DNA of 9,419 nt from Ignavibacteriaceae bacterium (GTDB taxonomy: Bacteria > Bacteroidota > Ignavibacteria > Ignavibacteriales > Ignavibacteriaceae). Under the pieces are notes generated by a model. That model saw only the letters and a list, made by a program, of their open reading frames with translations. It searched no databases and was not told the origin of the DNA. Position numbers and translations under genes: made by a program. This document shows, piece after piece, positions 1 to 8,027 of this stretch. Position 1 is the first letter of the stretch. The number at the start of each line of letters is the position of its first letter. The stretch spans positions 1 through 9,419 of the forward strand of contig JAPHUI010000422.1 of the NCBI GenBank assembly GCA_026193755.1, given 5' to 3'.

Positions 1-531
1 AAGAACTCCGGCTTTAGCGGCAGCTGATGGAACAACAAATCCTGAACCTGTCCATGAATATGTTGTTACAATATTAAGCACTGTTGCTTTTTGCTTCTTT
101 TCAATCCAATGCTTCCCAAAGGCAAGTATGCAATTGTAAGTTCCTTTTAACACAATATTAATAATTTTATCAAAGGCGTTGCTAGAAAGTCGTTCGGTTG
201 GACTAATAAAATTTCCGGCTGCGTTATTTACCAATCCATCAACTTTATCAAATTTTTTAAGAGATGCTTTCAATAATTCTTCAACTTGCACGTAATCTGA
301 AACATCACATTGTACCGGAAAAACTTTATTTTTTGTTTGGTTGGAAATTTCATCGGCAGTTTTTTGAAGTACATCAATTTTACGACTCGCAATAACAAGT
401 TTAGCTCCAAGTTCTGAAAAATATTTTGCCATTGCTTTCCCAAGCCCTGTTCCGCCACCCGTGATGACTATAACCTGTCCATCAAGCGAACCTTCTTTAA
501 GCATTGGTGATTTATAGTTTTGTTCAGACAT
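1..531 (-). CDS. fadH: 2,4-dienoyl-CoA reductase, SDR type (C-terminal part cut off by window edge)
   Basis: The first 177 residues of a short-chain dehydrogenase/reductase are visible; the frame stays open to base 1. The family removes a double bond from 2,4-dienoyl-CoA with NADPH, an auxiliary step for polyunsaturated acids. Residues 24-31 (TGGGTGLG) are the Rossmann nucleotide loop. Arg50 in ASRK after the second strand fits NADPH. NNAAGNF (102-108) followed by ISPTERLS is a signature of the mitochondrial DECR1 family. The normal SDR YxxxK tyrosine is replaced by serine (Ser169-x3-Lys173, PSAAAK), with a tyrosine upstream at 158 (TTYSW), as in DECR1. The symbol follows Bacillus subtilis FadH (an SDR), not the unrelated flavin/Fe-S FadH of E. 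coli. ATG at 531 is the first start upstream of the Rossmann fold and has no clear Shine-Dalgarno. The gene lies 180 bp downstream of the acyl-CoA dehydrogenase on the same strand, so it may be read through or have its own promoter. Family assignment is strong; exact substrate is inferred. Confidence 0.88.
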   Translation of the reverse strand, partial: MSEQNYKSPMLKEGSLDGQVIVITGGGTGLGKAMAKYFSELGAKLVIASRKIDVLQKTADEISNQTKNKVFPVQCDVSDYVQVEELLKASLKKFDKVDGLVNNAAGNFISPTERLSSNAFDKIINIVLKGTYNCILAFGKHWIEKKQKATVLNIVTTYSWTGSGFVVPSAAAKAGVL

Positions 532-562
532 ATTTATTTACTTTGATTATTTCTAGTTTTTA

Positions 563-633
563 TGTCTTTCCGAACTTGTTTCGGAATCTCAATTTATGGA
601 AATTTTAGATGCTGAAACAAGTTCAGCAGGACA
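563..633. repeat. REP-like element: two inverted hairpins
   Basis: Two 30-nt arms, 563-592 and 604-633, are reverse complements at 24 of 30 positions across an 11-nt spacer, with an identical 11-bp core (572-582 and 614-624). Each arm also folds on itself: 568-574 pairs with 580-586, and 610-616 with 622-628, giving 7-bp stems with 5-nt loops. Four of the six differences between arms form two compensatory stem pairs (T-A against G-C, and C-G against T-A). This resembles bacterial REP/BIME-type elements. Sequences of this style recur, as I recall, in Bacteroidota and relatives, but I cannot count copies from one window. It sits between the acyl-CoA dehydrogenase and the reductase gene, where the transcribed hairpins could also act as attenuators or mRNA-stabilising ends; the T-tracts after them are too weak for a confident terminator call. 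Confidence 0.75.
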
Positions 634-711
634 ACTATCTAGGGTGACTCCATAATTAATTATTTTACAATTGCTTCCGGACTTACGTTCTACACAATGA
701 CTCTTGTCAAT

Positions 712-2502
712 TTAAAAGCAATATTTATTTGCTGCAATTAATCTATCAGCAATATTTCTTCTCAATTTAGTAGTATTTATAAGACCAAATTTTGTGAATC
801 GTTTTAATCCAAGTGTTAATAACTTCAATTCATCACCTTCAGCAAATGCAGAGATAGCGTGCTTACCGTAAAGATTAATTCTTTCAAGTGAATCACTTAC
901 ATATGCCTGAGTCATTTCAATATATGGCTGAAGCTCATCTTCATTTTTCATCGTAGCTAATTTCTGTGTTCTAAGAATCGCAGATTCAGAAGTATAGACT
1001 TCAATTAACATATCTGTCAAATCCATAATTATTTCCTGTTCATCAGCTAACTTCTGCATAAACTTTTGAACTGCCATTCCCGCAGTCATTAATATTGCTT
1101 TCTTTGCATTTCTGATTGCATCTAGTTCAGCGGCAAGAACACCTGTGGGTGCTTCACCAAACTCAGGAATACTCATAAGCTCTTTTTGTATCGCCATCGC
1201 TGGTCCCATCAAATTTATTCTTCCCTTCATAGATCTTTTTATAAGCATATCAACAGTTAACAAACGGTTGATTTCATTTGTTCCCTCAAAAATTCTGTTG
1301 ATTCTGGAATCGCGATATCCACGTGCAGCGGGATATTCTTCAGAGTACCCATAACCGCCGTGAATCTGTACCGTTTCATCAACAATATAATCTAAAACTT
1401 CAGAGCCAAAAACCTTAAGCATTGCTGCTTCGATCGCATATTCTTCAGCAGCCCCAATCATAGATTCACTGTAACTTTTTCCACTTTCAAGCAGTTCATG
1501 TTCCTTATCATTTATTAAACCGCTTGTACGCATTGTTGCTGATTCAGATACAAAGATTCTTATTGCTTGTTCTGCTAATTTATATTTAATAGCTCCAAAA
1601 CTTGCAATTGTTTTACCGAATTGTTTTCGTTCATTAGCATATTGAACAGAAATAGATGAATATTTTTTTGCTCCACCAGTTGTCATTGCACATAATTTAA
1701 AACGTCCTACATTCAAAATATTAAAAGCAATGTAATGACCCTTTCCAATTTCACCAAGAATATTTTCAACCGGTACTTTTACATTATCCAAAAACAAGGC
1801 TCGCGTTGATGAACCTTTAATTCCCAATTTGTTTTCTTCTTCACCTCTAGTAAAACCGGGAGAATTAGTATCAATAATAAAGCAGGTAAATTTATCACCA
1901 TCAACTTGTGCAAAAGTGATAAGAATATCTGCAAACCCGCCATTTGTAATCCACATTTTTTGACCATTGAGAATATAAAACTTTCCATCATCTGATAATC
2001 TAGCAGTTGTTTTTGCTGAAAGTGCATCCGATCCTGATGTCGGTTCAGTTAAACAATAAGCAGATTTCATTTCGCCAGTTGCAAGCTTCGGAAGATATTT
2101 GACCTTCTGTTCATCATTTCCGTAATAAAGAATTGGAAGCATTCCGATTCCGGTATGCACTGCAAAAGAAACTCCAAAGGAATAGCTCGTTCCTAATTCC
2201 ATCGCAAGAAAAGTATTAGTGTTAAAGTCACTACCAAGTCCGCCATATTCTTCAGGAATTGAGATTCCAAGTAATCCGAGCTCACCGGCTTTATCTAAAA
2301 GTGAAACAGTTAAGCCAGGTTCCTGATGATCAATTGCATCAAGTTTGGGCCAGATTTCATTTTTTACAAATTCACCTGCAGTTTCAACCATCATTTTTTG
2401 TTCTTCGTTAATTTCTTCGGGAATGAAGACACTTTGCGGATCACTATCTTTAATTAAAAATTCTCCACCAAGTAAAACTTTTTTTGTTGTTACGTCTGCC
2501 AT
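712..2502 (-). CDS. fadE: Acyl-CoA dehydrogenase, long VLCAD/ACAD9-like form
   Basis: This 596-residue FAD enzyme oxidises acyl-CoA to trans-2-enoyl-CoA, the first step of the beta-oxidation cycle, and passes electrons to electron-transferring flavoprotein. Residues about 30-420 form the standard fold: an N-terminal helical domain, YCLTEPTSGSDA (149-160) and WITNGG (184-189) around the flavin, ERKQFG (291-296), HGGYGY (391-396) and IFEGTNE (404-410). Glu406 in FEGTN is the expected catalytic base. About 175 more residues form a helical C-terminal extension, which distinguishes VLCAD/ACAD9-like enzymes from short- and medium-chain enzymes of about 380 residues and suggests long-chain substrates. 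The start at 2502 is preceded by AAAGGG at good spacing. It lies 34 bp after the thiolase gene and is the last of the tightly packed genes. The order hydratase/dehydrogenase, thiolase, acyl-CoA dehydrogenase is that of fadNAE. It is not the E. coli FadE type, which is larger; the symbol follows Bacillus usage. Confidence 0.95.
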   Translation of the reverse strand: MADVTTKKVLLGGEFLIKDSDPQSVFIPEEINEEQKMMVETAGEFVKNEIWPKLDAIDHQEPGLTVSLLDKAGELGLLGISIPEEYGGLGSDFNTNTFLAMELGTSYSFGVSFAVHTGIGMLPILYYGNDEQKVKYLPKLATGEMKSAYCLTEPTSGSDALSAKTTARLSDDGKFYILNGQKMWITNGGFADILITFAQVDGDKFTCFIIDTNSPGFTRGEEENKLGIKGSSTRALFLDNVKVPVENILGEIGKGHYIAFNILNVGRFKLCAMTTGGAKKYSSISVQYANERKQFGKTIASFGAIKYKLAEQAIRIFVSESATMRTSGLINDKEHELLESGKSYSESMIGAAEEYAIEAAMLKVFGSEVLDYIVDETVQIHGGYGYSEEYPAARGYRDSRINRIFEGTNEINRLLTVDMLIKRSMKGRINLMGPAMAIQKELMSIPEFGEAPTGVLAAELDAIRNAKKAILMTAGMAVQKFMQKLADEQEIIMDLTDMLIEVYTSESAILRTQKLATMKNEDELQPYIEMTQAYVSDSLERINLYGKHAISAFAEGDELKLLTLGLKRFTKFGLINTTKLRRNIADRLIAANKYCF

Positions 2503-2509
2503 ATTAAAT

Positions 2510-2515
2510 CCCTTT
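2510..2515 (-). promoter_or_regulatory. Shine-Dalgarno site of the acyl-CoA dehydrogenase gene
   Basis: On the minus strand AAAGGG ends 7 nt before the ATG at 2502, supporting that start. With the GAGG of the acyl-CoA synthetase gene it shows that at least some genes here use Shine-Dalgarno initiation. Confidence 0.6.
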
Positions 2516-2536
2516 AGTAATTTTTATTTTTGTTTT

Positions 2537-3712
2537 CTAATTCAACATTTCAAAAATTCCGGCTACACCTTGCCCACCACCGACGCAGGCTGTGACCATT
2601 CCATATTTTTTATTTCGTCTTTTTAGTTCATTAAGAATTTGTACAGTTAATTTTGCACCGGTACATCCTAATGGATGTCCTAATGCTACAGCACCACCAT
2701 TAACATTTACAATTTCTTCGTTTAATTTTAATTCACGGATAACAGTTAAGGATTGTACGGCAAAGGCTTCGTTCAATTCAATCAATTCGATATCATTCAA
2801 CTTCATCCCAGCTTTTTTTAATGCTTTCGGAACTGCAGCAACTGGTCCAACACCCATTATGCGAGGATCAACACCAGCCACAATGTAAGTAATCAACCTT
2901 GCGATTGGTTTTAAATTTAGTTCTTTCACCATCTCTTCTGACATTACAAGCACAAATGCTGCTCCGTCGGAAGTTTGTGATGAATTACCTGCAGTAACAG
3001 TTCCCTTCTCTGCAAAAACAGGTCTTAATTTTGCTAGTGCTTCAAGTGTTGTATCAGCTCTTGGTCCTTCATCTGTATCAACAATAAATTTTGTGGTTTT
3101 CTTTTTATTATCCTCTACATAAACATGCTCTACTTCAATTGGAACAATCTGATCTTTGAAGTAACCATTCTTTATCGCATTAACAGCTTTTTTATGTGAA
3201 TTAAATGAAAATAGATCCTGATCTTCACGGGAGATTTTAAAATCTTTTGCAAGTTCTTCCGCCGTTAATCCCATTCCTAAATAATAGTTCGGATTATTTT
3301 TTGCGATCATATAATTGGGTGCCAGCTTCCAACCAGTCATCGGAACAAGCGACATTGACTCAACTCCGCCTGCAATAATGCAATCCATCATACCTGTTTG
3401 AATGCGTGAAACTGCGGTCGCAATAGTCTCAATACCTGATCCACAAAACCTGTTCACGGTTGAACCGGGAGTTTCAATTGGAAGAGACAAAAGTGAAATC
3501 ATTCTTCCCACTTGAAGTCCTTGTTCTGCTTCAGGGAAAGCGTTGCCAACAATTACATCATCAATACGTTTTGGATCTAATTGTGGAATAGATTTCATTA
3601 AGTGTTTAATTATTTCTGCGCCTAAATCGTCCGGGCGGTAAAAACGAAATCCACCTTTTTTTGCTTTACCAACAGCAGAACGAAAAGCGGCGACGATATA
3701 TGCTTCTCTCAT
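2537..3712 (-). CDS. fadA: Acetyl-CoA acyltransferase (3-ketoacyl-CoA thiolase)
   Basis: This 391-residue thiolase cleaves 3-ketoacyl-CoA with CoA to acetyl-CoA and a shortened acyl-CoA, ending each beta-oxidation turn. Its length is the family norm. Cys90 in NRFCGSG is the acyl-accepting nucleophile. NEAFA (314-318), GHPLGCTGA (345-353) with His346, and CVGGGQG (376-382) with Cys376 as the acid/base complete the active site. All three thiolase signature regions are intact. The start at 3712 gives the canonical N-terminus (REAYIVAAFRSAVGK) and has only a weak AAGAAG upstream. It lies 38 bp after the bifunctional enzyme gene and 34 bp before the acyl-CoA dehydrogenase gene, which favours a degradative thiolase over a biosynthetic acetoacetyl-CoA thiolase, although sequence motifs alone cannot exclude that activity. 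Confidence 0.95.
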   Translation of the reverse strand: MREAYIVAAFRSAVGKAKKGGFRFYRPDDLGAEIIKHLMKSIPQLDPKRIDDVIVGNAFPEAEQGLQVGRMISLLSLPIETPGSTVNRFCGSGIETIATAVSRIQTGMMDCIIAGGVESMSLVPMTGWKLAPNYMIAKNNPNYYLGMGLTAEELAKDFKISREDQDLFSFNSHKKAVNAIKNGYFKDQIVPIEVEHVYVEDNKKKTTKFIVDTDEGPRADTTLEALAKLRPVFAEKGTVTAGNSSQTSDGAAFVLVMSEEMVKELNLKPIARLITYIVAGVDPRIMGVGPVAAVPKALKKAGMKLNDIELIELNEAFAVQSLTVIRELKLNEEIVNVNGGAVALGHPLGCTGAKLTVQILNELKRRNKKYGMVTACVGGGQGVAGIFEMLN

Positions 3713-3750
3713 AATAATTCTTCTTGATTAATTTTTAAATTCATTACTTA

Positions 3751-6156
3751 TTAATTTCTTAAAGGTTTACCAGTTGTTAAGATGCTTTGAATCCTTTCCA
3801 TAGTTTTCTTTTCAGCAATTAGGCTTAAGAATACTTCGCGTTCCAAATCAAGTAAATATTGTTCAGACACCATAGTACCTTCCGAAAGATCTCCTCCGCA
3901 CATTATGTAAGCAAGCTTTTCTACAATTTTCTTATCGTGGTCGGTTATATAATTTCCTAATCTGAACGAGTGAATGCCCAATAACAACGTTGAAAGTACA
4001 GTGCGACCTAAAACTTTAATATCAGTTCTTTGAATCGGTTTAGTATAACCTCTATCAGCCATTAGTATTGCATATTTTTTTGCTTCGGAGATTACACGAT
4101 TTGGATTAACTGAATAAGAATCGAGGCCTCTTCTGAATATTCCCATATCTAATGCTTCCTCTGCAGAAGTTGCTACCTTTGCAGTTGCAATGTTCATAAA
4201 TCTTTTTTGAAGCTCAGGAAGTTCAATTCCTCCCTCGACATAAGAATCAGAAGCACGCAAAGTCATTTCTTTTGTTCCGCCCCCTGCAGGAATAATTCCA
4301 ACTCCAACTTCAACTAAACCAATGTATGTTTCTGCTGATGCATTTACTTTATCAGCATGCAGACAAATTTCACAACCGCCGCCAAGCACTAAAGAATGCG
4401 GTGCAACAACAATCGGAATGTTAGAATAACGAACATGCATTGTTGTATTTTGGAACTGACGAACAGCAATATCTATTTCCTCAAATTCCTGTTCGGTTGC
4501 AAGCATTAACATCATTGCTAAATTTGCACCGGCAGAAAAATGCTGTCCATTATTTCCTATTACCATTCCTTTAAAATCTTTTTCAGCAATTTCTATTGAT
4601 TTGTTTACGGCTTCCAGAATTTCAGAACCAATTGAATTCATTTTTGTGTGGAATTCAAGATTTACTATTTCATCTCCAATATCGTGAAGTGTTGCACCTG
4701 AATTCTGCCAAACCGGTTCATTGCCTCTGTAATTATCAAGTATAATAAATTCCCCTTTACCGGGAATTTCTTGGTAAGATTTAGATAGTATATCGAAATA
4801 TTTTTTCTTGCCATTCTCAGATTTATAGAATGTTGTAAATCCGCCTTCAAGCATTTTTAGAATCCAGTCAGCGGGTTTAAAATTTTCAGCAGTCATTTGT
4901 TCAACAGTTTTCTTTACACCCAAAGCATCCCAAACCTCAAAAGGTCCTAACTCCCAGCCAAAACCTGCACGCATAGCGTCGTCAATTTTGTAAAGCTCAT
5001 CAGAAATTTCCGGAATTCTATTTGAAGCATATTGAAAAACGTAAAAATTGAGTTTACGCAGAAATTCTGCTGCGTTATCTGTTTGGCCATTTAGAGATTT
5101 TAATCTGTCTTTTAAATTATCAATAGGTTTTGCAACAGTAACAGAGGCCATAATTGATTTAGAACTTGGTTTATATTCAAAAGAAAGCGGATCAAGTTCC
5201 AGAATTATTTTTTCTCCCTTTTCATCTTTCGACTTTTTATAAAAGCCCTGTTTTGTTTTATCACCTAACCAATTTTTTTCGACGAGTTTGTTCACATAAT
5301 CCGGAATTACAAAAAGTCCTCTTGCTTCATCATTGGGACAATCTTTGTAAACGTTATTTGCAACTTTAACCAGAGTATCAATTCCAACAACATCAGCAGT
5401 TCTGAATGTTGCAGATTTTGGTTTTCCTGTTAATGGACCGGTTAGAGTATCGATTTCCTTTATACTCAATCCGAACTCATCCTTTAGTTTGAATACTGCC
5501 ATAACGCTAAAGACTCCAATACGATTAGCGATAAAGGCTGGTGTATCTTTGCAGAGCACGGGTGTTTTACCAAGATACAAATCACCGTACCACATCAAGA
5601 AATCAATTACATCTTTACTTGTTTTAGGAGTTGGAATAATTTCTAATAACTGTAGATATCGTGGTGGATTAAAAAAGTGAGCTCCGAAAAAGTGCTGCTG
5701 AAAGTCTTCACTTCTTCCTTCATTCATTAAATGAATTGGAATTCCGGAAGTGTTTGTTGTAATGAGCGTACCGGGTTTTCGAAACTTTTCTACATTATCA
5801 AAAACTTTCTTTTTGATATCCAGATTTTCTACAACAGCTTCAATTATCCAATCAGCATCTGAAAGCCAATTCATGTTGTCTTCAAAATTTCCGGTCGTAA
5901 TTCTTGAAGCAAAATCTTTTCTATAAATAGGAGATGGTTTTGCTTTAAGAACATTTTGCAGATTTTCATTTGCAATTCTGTTCCGAAATGCCGGGTCTTG
6001 CAAAGAAAGACCTTTTTTATTTTCGGATTCATTTAATTCTTTTGGAACAATGTCCAGCAAATAAACTTTGCAGCCGATGTTTGCAAAATGAGCTGCGATC
6101 CGAGAGCCCATCACACCGGAACCAAGTACAGCAACTTCATTAATTTTTCTTTTCAT
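3751..6156 (-). CDS. fadN: Bifunctional 3-hydroxyacyl-CoA dehydrogenase/enoyl-CoA hydratase (FadN type)
   Basis: This 801-residue protein carries the two middle steps of beta-oxidation. Residues 1-190 are the NAD-binding dehydrogenase domain: GSGVMG at 12-17, acidic Asp35 after the second strand, Ser137, and the His160/Glu172 dyad in GAHFFNPP...LLE, with Asn211 following. Residues about 200-310 and 365-430 are the two C-terminal dehydrogenase repeats. From about 485 a crotonase domain follows, with an oxyanion-hole segment (HFSAGANL, 539-546) and both hydratase glutamates, Glu596 (GGGCE) and Glu616 (GLVEVGVG), 20 apart as in enoyl-CoA hydratase. The tail after about 680 is helical. Dehydrogenase-then-hydratase order is the reverse of E. 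coli FadB/FadJ and matches B. subtilis FadN (about 790 residues). The gene starts 12 bp after the synthetase stop, so translational coupling is likely, and is followed by the thiolase. Both active sites look intact. Confidence 0.95.
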   Translation of the reverse strand: MKRKINEVAVLGSGVMGSRIAAHFANIGCKVYLLDIVPKELNESENKKGLSLQDPAFRNRIANENLQNVLKAKPSPIYRKDFASRITTGNFEDNMNWLSDADWIIEAVVENLDIKKKVFDNVEKFRKPGTLITTNTSGIPIHLMNEGRSEDFQQHFFGAHFFNPPRYLQLLEIIPTPKTSKDVIDFLMWYGDLYLGKTPVLCKDTPAFIANRIGVFSVMAVFKLKDEFGLSIKEIDTLTGPLTGKPKSATFRTADVVGIDTLVKVANNVYKDCPNDEARGLFVIPDYVNKLVEKNWLGDKTKQGFYKKSKDEKGEKIILELDPLSFEYKPSSKSIMASVTVAKPIDNLKDRLKSLNGQTDNAAEFLRKLNFYVFQYASNRIPEISDELYKIDDAMRAGFGWELGPFEVWDALGVKKTVEQMTAENFKPADWILKMLEGGFTTFYKSENGKKKYFDILSKSYQEIPGKGEFIILDNYRGNEPVWQNSGATLHDIGDEIVNLEFHTKMNSIGSEILEAVNKSIEIAEKDFKGMVIGNNGQHFSAGANLAMMLMLATEQEFEEIDIAVRQFQNTTMHVRYSNIPIVVAPHSLVLGGGCEICLHADKVNASAETYIGLVEVGVGIIPAGGGTKEMTLRASDSYVEGGIELPELQKRFMNIATAKVATSAEEALDMGIFRRGLDSYSVNPNRVISEAKKYAILMADRGYTKPIQRTDIKVLGRTVLSTLLLGIHSFRLGNYITDHDKKIVEKLAYIMCGGDLSEGTMVSEQYLLDLEREVFLSLIAEKKTMERIQSILTTGKPLRN

Positions 6157-6168
6157 GATACTTTTTTT

Positions 6169-7944
6169 CTAATTTGTATTTGATTGTTCTGAATAAATTT
6201 TTTCAATTAAATTTTCATACTTCTTCTTTATAACTTTTCGTTTTAGTTTTAATGTTGGAGTTAGTTCACCTGTCTCAATTGTCCAATCTTCATCTACTAA
6301 TTCGAATTTCTTAACCTGTTGAATATGGCTAAACCGCTTATTGTAATGTAGAATTTCTTTCAATATTCTTTCTTTGATAGCATCTTCACATTTCATTCCC
6401 TTATCCAAATATTCCTTTACACTTTTCTTCTCACACCATTTTTTAATAAAATCAAATTCAGGAACAATAAGAGCAGCGCAAAATTTTTGATTTTCACCAA
6501 CTACCATAATATTTCTTATGAATAATGACTCTTTCAGTTTATTTTCAATAGGCAGAGGTGCAATAAATTTACCGCCAGATGTTTTAAACACTTCTTTTAG
6601 TCTGTCAGTAATCTTTAAATATTTCTTATCAACCATAACCCCTATATCGCCGGTATGGAACCAACCATCTTCATCAATTGCAGCTTTTGTATTTTCTGAT
6701 TTTTTATAATAACCCATCATCACATTTGGACCTTTTGCCAGTATTTCTCCAGAGTCAGCAATTTTTATTTCTACGTCAGGAATTGGCTTACCAACAGTAC
6801 CTATATAATTATCTTCAAATCGATTGGCAGTAATAACAGGAGATGTTTCTGTTAATCCATATCCTTCTATGATATTAATACCCGCTGCAGTAAATATTCT
6901 TCCTAACCTTGGTTGTAAAGCAGCAGCAGCACTGAAAATCCCTTTTACTTCTCCACCAAGGGCTTCTAACCATTTTGAAAAAACAATTTTGCGTGCAACC
7001 CAGAGTCTGATATTGTAAAAAATATTGGTCTTGCCTTGTGGATGATAATGATTAGCTAAATTAACCGCCCATCCAAAGATAGCTTGTTTTGGTTGTTTAA
7101 GCTCTCTCCCCTTTTCCATAATCTTATCATAAATTTTTTCGAGCAGTCGGGGTACAGTTGTAAAGTAATTTGGTTTTACTTCCTTTAAATTCTCACCAAC
7201 TTTTTCGATGCTCTCCGCATAATAAATTGCTGCACCAATTTTCATATACCAATAAACTGCTGTTCGCTCAAAAATATGGCAGATGGGTAAAAAGCTAAGA
7301 ACTCGATGAGAATTACCTATTGGCATTATCTGACATAATGAATTAATATTACTCAATATATTATTGTGTGAAAGCATTACTCCTTTAGATGTACCGGTAG
7401 TTCCTGAAGTGTATATAATTGTTGCCAGATCGTTTGATTTAACACTGTCTTTTATTTTATTGAGTCTTTCTCTTAGAGTTTCATCGGATATATCTAAAAT
7501 TTCTTTCCAATGTTTTTTTTCTGGTAATTTATCAAAGCTGTAAATATCGATTAGTGATTTAACTTTTGTTTTAATTGAACTAATTTTATCATATAAATCC
7601 TCATCTGAAACAAAGACGTATTTTACTTCAGCATTATTTAAAATATATTCATATTCGGCAAGGCCTATATTTGGATATAAGGGAACAACTATACAACCCG
7701 CCTGAAGAATTCCAAGATCAACAAAATTCCATTCAGTACGATTCGGTGAGATTATAGCTAACTTATCACCAGGGTTAACTCCTAGTTTAAGCAAACCAAA
7801 ACTAAACTTATCGATTGTTGACTGAACCTCTTCAGTACTATAACTAATCCATTGACCATCTTTTTTATCAGAGACACAATCTTTCCGCGAGTAATTTTCT
7901 AATTGGAAAGGAACAATATCGAAAAGTCTTTTTAGTTCTTTCAT
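6169..7944 (-). CDS. fadD: Long-chain acyl-CoA synthetase (AMP-forming)
   Basis: This 591-residue member of the ANL adenylate-forming superfamily activates fatty acids to acyl-CoA with ATP and CoA, the entry step to beta-oxidation. YTSGTTGTSKG (178-188) is the phosphate-binding loop. HIFERT (223-228) is typical of long-chain ligases. EGYGLTETSP (360-369) is the adenine/substrate motif, TGD is at 431-433, and TDRLKE with Asp447/Arg448 marks the hinge. The C-terminal LTPTLKLKRK (561-570) supplies the catalytic lysine region in the long-chain subgroup. A usual SGGA.L stretch is read here as SAAAAL (338-343), a conservative-looking variation. No signal peptide or membrane segment is seen. It is the first gene of the minus-strand operon, with GAGG 4 nt before the ATG at 7944, and faces the regulator gene across a 160-bp divergent promoter region. 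Chain-length preference is inferred from subgroup and context. Confidence 0.94.
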   Translation of the reverse strand: MKELKRLFDIVPFQLENYSRKDCVSDKKDGQWISYSTEEVQSTIDKFSFGLLKLGVNPGDKLAIISPNRTEWNFVDLGILQAGCIVVPLYPNIGLAEYEYILNNAEVKYVFVSDEDLYDKISSIKTKVKSLIDIYSFDKLPEKKHWKEILDISDETLRERLNKIKDSVKSNDLATIIYTSGTTGTSKGVMLSHNNILSNINSLCQIMPIGNSHRVLSFLPICHIFERTAVYWYMKIGAAIYYAESIEKVGENLKEVKPNYFTTVPRLLEKIYDKIMEKGRELKQPKQAIFGWAVNLANHYHPQGKTNIFYNIRLWVARKIVFSKWLEALGGEVKGIFSAAAALQPRLGRIFTAAGINIIEGYGLTETSPVITANRFEDNYIGTVGKPIPDVEIKIADSGEILAKGPNVMMGYYKKSENTKAAIDEDGWFHTGDIGVMVDKKYLKITDRLKEVFKTSGGKFIAPLPIENKLKESLFIRNIMVVGENQKFCAALIVPEFDFIKKWCEKKSVKEYLDKGMKCEDAIKERILKEILHYNKRFSHIQQVKKFELVDEDWTIETGELTPTLKLKRKVIKKKYENLIEKIYSEQSNTN

Positions 7945-7948
7945 AACG

Positions 7949-7952
7949 CCTC
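7949..7952 (-). promoter_or_regulatory. Shine-Dalgarno site of the acyl-CoA synthetase gene
   Basis: GAGG on the minus strand lies 4 nt before the ATG at 7944 and supports that start. It begins one base after the leader hairpin described at 7954-7980, so the hairpin could affect ribosome access. Confidence 0.6.
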
Positions 7953-7953
7953 G

Positions 7954-7980
7954 CTTTAGTTGGTTGATGGTTCACTAAAG
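7954..7980 (-). promoter_or_regulatory. Hairpin in the predicted 5' leader of the beta-oxidation operon
   Basis: CTTTAGT (7954-7960) and ACTAAAG (7974-7980) are perfect 7-bp inverted repeats around a 13-nt loop. In the minus-strand transcript the stem ends one base before the GAGG ribosome site. With the proposed -10 at 7999-8004 it would be inside a leader of roughly 45-50 nt. It may tune translation or mRNA stability, or be a protein-binding operator; it may also be chance in AT-rich DNA. Confidence 0.4.
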
Positions 7981-7998
7981 AGAATTATTTCTATTTTT

Positions 7999-8027
7999 AA
8001 TATAAGTCGACTTGTTCTTTAATACAA
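7999..8027 (-). promoter_or_regulatory. Candidate sigma70-type promoter for the beta-oxidation operon
   Basis: On the minus strand TTGTAT (8022-8027) and TATATT (7999-8004) are separated by 17 bp. The -10 matches TATAAT at 5 of 6; the -35 is weak at 3 of 6. The perfect palindrome at 8027-8040 abuts and overlaps the -35 by one base, which would suit a repressor or an activator. If the host uses the divergent Bacteroidota promoter type, this call may not hold. Confidence 0.35.

Noticed and set aside
270..458. 62-codon minus-strand reading frame
   Set aside because: It overlaps the SDR reductase in a different frame of the same strand, where clear Rossmann and DECR motifs are encoded; its product has no recognisable features.
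652..663. 12-bp AT-only palindrome (ATAATTAATTAT)
   Set aside because: It is low-complexity AT sequence in an AT-rich spacer; no supporting position or partner.
1779..2027. 82-codon minus-strand frame inside the acyl-CoA dehydrogenase gene
   Set aside because: It is an out-of-frame shadow of conserved flavin-binding segments; no start signals or family resemblance.
2345..2626. 93-codon plus-strand frame bridging the acyl-CoA dehydrogenase/thiolase junction
   Set aside because: It is antisense to two well-supported genes and lacks domain motifs or a ribosome site; its composition is that of a complementary-strand artefact.
6080..6087. Second TTTGCAAA
   Set aside because: It lies in the NAD-binding domain codons of the FadN-type gene (HFANIG) and is explained by coding; kept only as a control for motif frequency.
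3751..6156. Assignment as E. coli-type FadB/FadJ
   Set aside because: Those have the hydratase domain first; here the NAD-binding dehydrogenase domain is N-terminal, matching FadN.
8004..8013. 10-bp palindrome AAGTCGACTT within the proposed operon promoter spacer
   Set aside because: It is short and not similar to the other two palindromes; it may be part of an operator, but nothing independent supports it.
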